From: an uncultured Erythrobacteraceae bacterium
GTDB lineage: Bacteria > Pseudomonadota > Alphaproteobacteria > Sphingomonadales > Sphingomonadaceae
Direction: 5' to 3'
Length of the DNA: 8,851 nucleotides
NCBI GenBank assembly: GCA_946482075.1
Contig: CAMLQG010000111.1
Coordinates: 1 to 8,851 of the forward strand
Part shown: piece by piece, positions 5,644 through 8,851 of the stretch
How positions within the stretch are numbered: the first letter of the stretch is position 1
Layout of the letters: every line of letters begins with the position of its first letter
The notes under the pieces: model-generated
What the model was told of the DNA's origin: nothing
Database searches by the model: none
What the model saw: the letters and a program-made list of their open reading frames with translations, nothing else
Translations under genes and position numbers: made by a program

Positions 5644-5662
5644 GCGGCGCACCATGCGCCGC
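5644..5662. repeat. Perfect 8-bp inverted repeat
   Basis: GCGGCGCA (5644-5651) and TGCGCCGC (5655-5662) flank the loop CCA. It lies between the end of the nitroreductase-like operon and the 50-aa ORF. No T-run is present. It may act as a weak terminator for the operon or as leader structure for the small ORF. Confidence 0.4.
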
Positions 5663-5730
5663 CAAGCCGCGAGCCTGCGAGGTTCTACAGGGGAGGTGTT
5701 GACGATTTCCTAACCATGCGACGGGAACGC

Positions 5731-6225
5731 TCAGCCCTGGAAAGGCGCGATCGCCTCGCCGGGGCTCAGGACAAGCAGCGGGATCTTGCGGCTCGTGCCG
5801 GCCTGGTAGTCGGCATAGGGCGGATAGACGCGCTCCATGAAAGTCCAGAGATCCTCCGCCCGCGCTCCTTCCGCCTCTTCCCAGGCGGCGCGGAAAGCCT
5901 GGCCGCCGATCTGGATATCGACCGTGCCGTGGCCCTGCAGGTTGAGATACCAGGCCGGGTGGATGTCCGCCCCGCCCTTGGATGCGATGACGATCACCTT
6001 GCCGTCGATGCTGCCATAGGTGAGCGCAGTGATCCGCGCCTCGCCGGATTTGCGCCCGATCGTGCGGATCAGAAGCGTGGTGGAGAAAGGATGGCCGCCG
6101 ATCGGCGTGAAATCCACCACATGGCCTTCCGTGCCGCGCGTGGCGATGTAGCCGGCGATATGCCCGGACACCCAGTCGGCCCGGCTCGCTTCCACTTCGG
6201 TGACGGTGACGGGTTCGTCGCTCAT
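5731..6225 (-). CDS. Deazaflavin(F420)-dependent nitroreductase-like protein, third gene of tandem operon
   Basis: A 164-aa single-domain protein of the Ddn-type nitroreductase family (PF04075, F420H2-dependent quinone/nitro reductase fold, split beta-barrel). Motifs: TIGRKSG (55-61), the phosphate-binding GRKSG of the family; ITALTYGSIDGKVIVIASKGGADIHPAWYLN (65-95), in which SKGGAD-x-HPAWYLN is the family's strongest signature; TVDIQIGGQAFRAAW (101-115); and MERVYPPYADYQ (130-141). The family reduces quinones or nitro compounds using F420H2 in actinobacteria; the cofactor here is unproven. The start is set by TGAGGG, whose GAGG lies 7 nt upstream and overlaps the stop of the preceding gene, leaving only 9 bp between them. 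It is the most divergent copy, with about 49% and 47% identity to the other two. It differs at A67, where the others have Pro. Confidence 0.9.
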   Translation of the reverse strand: MSDEPVTVTEVEASRADWVSGHIAGYIATRGTEGHVVDFTPIGGHPFSTTLLIRTIGRKSGEARITALTYGSIDGKVIVIASKGGADIHPAWYLNLQGHGTVDIQIGGQAFRAAWEEAEGARAEDLWTFMERVYPPYADYQAGTSRKIPLLVLSPGEAIAPFQG

Positions 6226-6234
6226 GTGCTTCCC

Positions 6235-6729
6235 TCAGGCGGTGAAGACGGGGATTTCGGCCACCGGCTTCATCATGACGAGCGGAATCGGCCGGTCCGT
6301 CTTGGACTGGTAGTCCGCATAGGGCGGGAAGACGTCTTCCATGAACGCCCAGATCTTCGCCCGTTCCTCGCCCTCGGGCTCGCGCCAGGTGGCACGGAAA
6401 GCGTTGCAGCCGACCTGGAACTCGACTTCATCGGCTGCGAGGATGTTGTGGTACCAGCCGGGATGGAGCGGCGCGCCGCCCTTCGAACCGACGATCACCA
6501 CTTCCCCGCCGATATTGCCATAGATCAGCGGCGAGAGGCGCGCCTCGCCCGATTTGCGGCCGACCGTCTTCAGGAGCAGCGTGGTGGTGAAATTGTGGCC
6601 GCCCGCCAGCCCCATGTCGAGGATATGGCCATCCGCGCCGCCCGAGGCGAGATAGCGCCGCAGATGATCGTTGCGCCATTCGAGCATCTCGCGCTCGATC
6701 TCGACCAGCAGGGTGATGTCGTCGCTCAT
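6235..6729 (-). CDS. Deazaflavin(F420)-dependent nitroreductase-like protein, second gene of tandem operon
   Basis: A 164-aa paralogue of its two neighbours, alignable to both without a gap; I count about 54% identity to the upstream copy and 47% to the downstream one. It shows TVGRKSG (55-61), SPLIYGNIGGEVVIVGSKGGAPLHPGWYHN (66-95), EVEFQVGCNAFRATWREPEGEER (101-123) and EDVFPPYADYQ (131-141). In the signature the usual Asp-x-His-Pro-Ala is Pro-Leu-His-Pro-Gly, and Leu/Phe before Asn is His94, so its pocket likely differs. C109 is the only Cys. GAGGA lies 7 nt before ATG 6729, and 23 bp separate it from the upstream gene. A role as a nitro or quinone reductase in the cytosol or at the membrane face is the family expectation. 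Cofactor and substrate are not shown by sequence. Confidence 0.9.
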   Translation of the reverse strand: MSDDITLLVEIEREMLEWRNDHLRRYLASGGADGHILDMGLAGGHNFTTTLLLKTVGRKSGEARLSPLIYGNIGGEVVIVGSKGGAPLHPGWYHNILAADEVEFQVGCNAFRATWREPEGEERAKIWAFMEDVFPPYADYQSKTDRPIPLVMMKPVAEIPVFTA

Positions 6730-6752
6730 TGTCCTGTCCTCGCTGAAAGCCG

Positions 6753-7247
6753 TCAGGCCTTGAACACCGGAATCTCGTCGATCCGCTTCATCATCACCAG
6801 CGGGATCTCGCGCTTGGCGACCTTGCGATATTCGCCGAAGGGCGGGAACATGCGGACCATATATTCGAACACCAGATCGCGCTCCTCGCCCTCGGGCTCG
6901 CGCCAGCTGGCGCGAAAGGCCTGGGTGGCGATCTGGAAATCGACCGTGTCCTTGCCCTGGATATTGAAATACCAGGCTGGATGCACGTCGGCCCCGCCCT
7001 TGGAAGCGACGATCACGACCTCGCCGAAGATCATGCCGTACATCAGCGGCGTGATGCGTTCCGCACCCGATTTCTGGCCGATCGTCTTCAGGAGCAGCGT
7101 GGCCTGGAGATTATGCGCGCCCACATCGCGCAGATCGAGGAGATGGCCTTCGGCCCCGCCGGTCTTCAGATAGGTCTCGAGGTGCCAGCCGACCCAATCG
7201 GCCTTCCGCTTTTCGACTTCGCTAACGAGCACTTTCTCTTCGGACAT
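6753..7247 (-). CDS. Deazaflavin(F420)-dependent nitroreductase-like protein, first gene of tandem operon
   Basis: The lead gene of the three-gene operon, also exactly 164 aa. Motifs: TIGQKSG (55-61), where the otherwise conserved Arg is Gln58, next to the presumed phosphate-binding loop; TPLMYGMIFGEVVIVASKGGADVHPAWYFN (66-95), a canonical family signature; TVDFQIATQAFRASWREPEGEER (101-123); and MFPPFGEY (133-140). The Arg-to-Gln change may alter cofactor phosphate contacts. GAGGA is 7 nt upstream of ATG 7247, the same design as the second gene. No strong sigma70 promoter stands out in the ~140 bp upstream on the minus strand, so its control is unclear. The palindromes at 7394-7456 lie within 210 bp and could act on both divergent units. 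Close in-frame duplication is the likely origin of the set. Confidence 0.9.
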   Translation of the reverse strand: MSEEKVLVSEVEKRKADWVGWHLETYLKTGGAEGHLLDLRDVGAHNLQATLLLKTIGQKSGAERITPLMYGMIFGEVVIVASKGGADVHPAWYFNIQGKDTVDFQIATQAFRASWREPEGEERDLVFEYMVRMFPPFGEYRKVAKREIPLVMMKRIDEIPVFKA

Positions 7248-7393
7248 CGCTCAATCCTCTCGACAGTTTTCCGCCATGCCCTTCCTAGCGCGGAACCGGC
7301 GTCAGGAAACCCCCTGCCGGACCTCTGGATGCATGGATCTTGGGCCAGGGACGAAAAGCGCCGTTGGCGAGTGTGGCCGTTATGTCCACGTCT

Positions 7394-7412
7394 TGTTGCA
7401 AAATACGCAACA
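7394..7412. promoter_or_regulatory. Upstream imperfect copy of the TGTTGCA dyad (possible operator)
   Basis: TGTTGCA (7394-7400), five bases, CGCAACA (7406-7412). The arms match those of the downstream palindrome except for one base, and the spacer is five instead of one. The centres of the two dyads lie 46 bp apart, between four and five helical turns, so they may be bound co-operatively. Confidence 0.4.
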
Positions 7413-7431
7413 GAGGCAGAGCTTTTTGCGT

Positions 7432-7460
7432 TTGAGTGTATTGTTGCAATGCAACATATA
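7432..7460 (+). promoter_or_regulatory. Candidate promoter for the 27-aa ORF
   Basis: TTGAGT (7432-7437) and CATATA (7455-7460) are separated by 17 bp; TATAGA at 7457-7462 is an alternative -10 with a 19-bp spacer. Transcription would start near 7467 and give a leader of about 50 nt. The spacer is occupied by a perfect palindrome, which fits repression. Confidence 0.45.
7442..7456. promoter_or_regulatory. Perfect 15-bp palindrome TGTTGCA-A-TGCAACA, probable operator
   Basis: Seven-base arms TGTTGCA and TGCAACA flank a single A. It lies in the spacer of the candidate promoter, so a bound regulator would block RNA polymerase. A related copy lies 46 bp upstream. The regulator is not in the window. 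Confidence 0.5.
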
Positions 7461-7517
7461 GATGCACGGAAGTAACGGAATGGCTGCCGCGGAAGGTGAC
7501 TCAAACAGGAGGGACCC

Positions 7518-7601
7518 ATGCGTACCATCACCAGTCATGTTCTGCCGATCCTTGTGGCCGCAACCACCAGCGGGTTGTTCTTCACCGCCACTCTGATCTG
7601 A
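7518..7601 (+). CDS. 27-aa hydrophobic small protein
   Basis: A 27-codon ORF, MRTITSHVLPILVAAT followed by TSGLFFTATLI. AGGAGGGACCC precedes the ATG, a near-perfect Shine-Dalgarno with 5-nt spacing. The short polar N-terminus with Arg2 and His7 is followed by about 19 hydrophobic residues that would span the inner membrane once. It has its own candidate promoter with a palindromic operator and is followed by a strong hairpin about 30 nt after the stop, so it looks like a complete small transcription unit. Single-span proteins of this size can be regulators of membrane complexes, leader peptides or type I toxins; none of these is shown. An antisense RNA partner, which a type I toxin would need, is not visible. 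The strong ribosome site is the main support. Confidence 0.6.
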   Translation: MRTITSHVLPILVAATTSGLFFTATLI

Positions 7602-7631
7602 GCGGATCTTATGAACGATCGAAATGGCCGA

Positions 7632-7662
7632 CAGCCGTTTTCCCATCGAGGGAAAGCGGCTG
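7632..7662 (+). terminator. Strong 13-bp hairpin downstream of the 27-aa ORF
   Basis: CAGCCGTTTTCCC (7632-7644) pairs with GGGAAAGCGGCTG (7650-7662) across loop ATCGA, 13 pairs with one T.G. It starts 30 nt after the ORF stop. The lack of a T-run argues against a classical terminator. It could end or protect the short transcript. Confidence 0.45.
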
Positions 7663-7705
7663 CCAGTCATTCGACGTCGACAGGAAAAAGCGCGTGAATA
7701 TTTCA

Positions 7706-7730
7706 ACGGGGCACGAGGATGAGGCCCCGT
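7706..7730. repeat. 7-bp inverted repeat upstream of gyrB
   Basis: ACGGGGC (7706-7712) and GCCCCGT (7724-7730) flank an 11-nt loop. It lies about 90 bp before gyrB. It could be a further termination signal or part of a gyrB control region; nothing decides between them. Confidence 0.35.
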
Positions 7731-7761
7731 CCCCGCATTGCGCCGAATGACTCTCATTCCG

Positions 7762-7791
7762 TTGTGGAAGGTTGGCCGGAAAGCTTTCTAA
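7762..7791 (+). promoter_or_regulatory. Weak candidate promoter for gyrB
   Basis: TTGTGG (7762-7767) and TTCTAA (7786-7791) with an 18-bp spacer. The consensus match is poor. A start near 7798 would leave only about 20 nt of leader and no clear Shine-Dalgarno, so translation may be near-leaderless. Confidence 0.25.
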
Positions 7792-7819
7792 TCCCGCCGC
7801 CAAACCCTATATGATCGGC

Positions 7820-8851
<1,032 letters not shown>

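Larger units (their letters stand above)
7248..7517. other. Divergent control region between the nitroreductase-like operon and the 27-aa ORF
   Basis: 270 bp with no supported gene. The half next to the operon is GC-rich and holds nothing I can name. The half next to the 27-aa ORF is AT-richer and holds two related palindromes and a promoter-like pair, listed separately. Confidence 0.5.

Noticed and set aside
5699..5725. TTGACG on the plus strand near 5699, a promoter-like -35
   Set aside because: No matching -10 follows at a proper distance and no plus-strand gene lies downstream.
4231..7173. A 980-codon plus-strand open frame
   Set aside because: It runs antisense through ppk2 and the nitroreductase-like genes, all of which have clear families and ribosome sites. 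Its product is Arg/His/Asp-rich without any domain, typical of a shadow frame in GC-rich DNA.
7611..7697. A 28-codon ORF over the hairpin at 7632-7662
   Set aside because: It has no convincing ribosome site and low-complexity polar content, and the sequence is better explained as a stem-loop.

Overview
The window looks like high-GC alphaproteobacterial chromosome, most likely Sphingomonadales (an Erythrobacter/Novosphingobium-type genome). This is inferred from the style of the NrdB and GyrB sequences, from the intergenic palindromic repeats, and from the density of small Shine-Dalgarno-led genes. It is not proven by a marker such as 16S rRNA. Two housekeeping genes, both cut by the window edges, frame an accessory stretch: the 3' part of nrdB (class I ribonucleotide reductase beta subunit) on the left and the 5' part of gyrB (DNA gyrase subunit B) on the right.

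Layout from left to right. The nrdB end is followed by a probable intrinsic terminator. Next is a minus-strand HNH endonuclease with a winged-helix-like N-terminus and a PUA/EVE-like middle, so a solitary restriction-type nuclease. A 57-aa zinc-ribbon-like protein is divergent from it. About 450 bp without a convincing gene follow, with strong hairpins. Then come a small soluble protein of unknown function, a convergent three-helix membrane protein of the DUF4870 type, a divergent tiny membrane protein, and a minus-strand lipoprotein. Two palindromic intergenic repeats flank the lipoprotein gene. Further right is a minus-strand polyphosphate kinase 2 gene (ppk2), preceded on the same strand by a 50-aa Arg-Arg-rich small protein.

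The most striking block is 5731-7247: three consecutive minus-strand genes, each encoding exactly 164 aa, that align without gaps at about 47-54% identity (my hand count). All belong to the Ddn/F420H2-dependent nitroreductase-like split-barrel family. They are spaced 23 and 9 nt apart and surely form one operon. F420 biosynthesis is not a standard trait of sphingomonads, so the cofactor and substrate are open questions.

Between this operon and gyrB lies a 27-aa hydrophobic ORF with a near-perfect Shine-Dalgarno. Its candidate promoter carries a perfect 15-bp palindrome in the -35/-10 spacer, and a second imperfect copy lies 46 bp upstream. Two GC-rich hairpins then precede gyrB. I see no rRNA, tRNA, IS element, CRISPR array or integrase. 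The very long plus-strand open frame at 4231-7173 and the long minus-strand frame inside gyrB are antisense shadows and are not annotated as genes.
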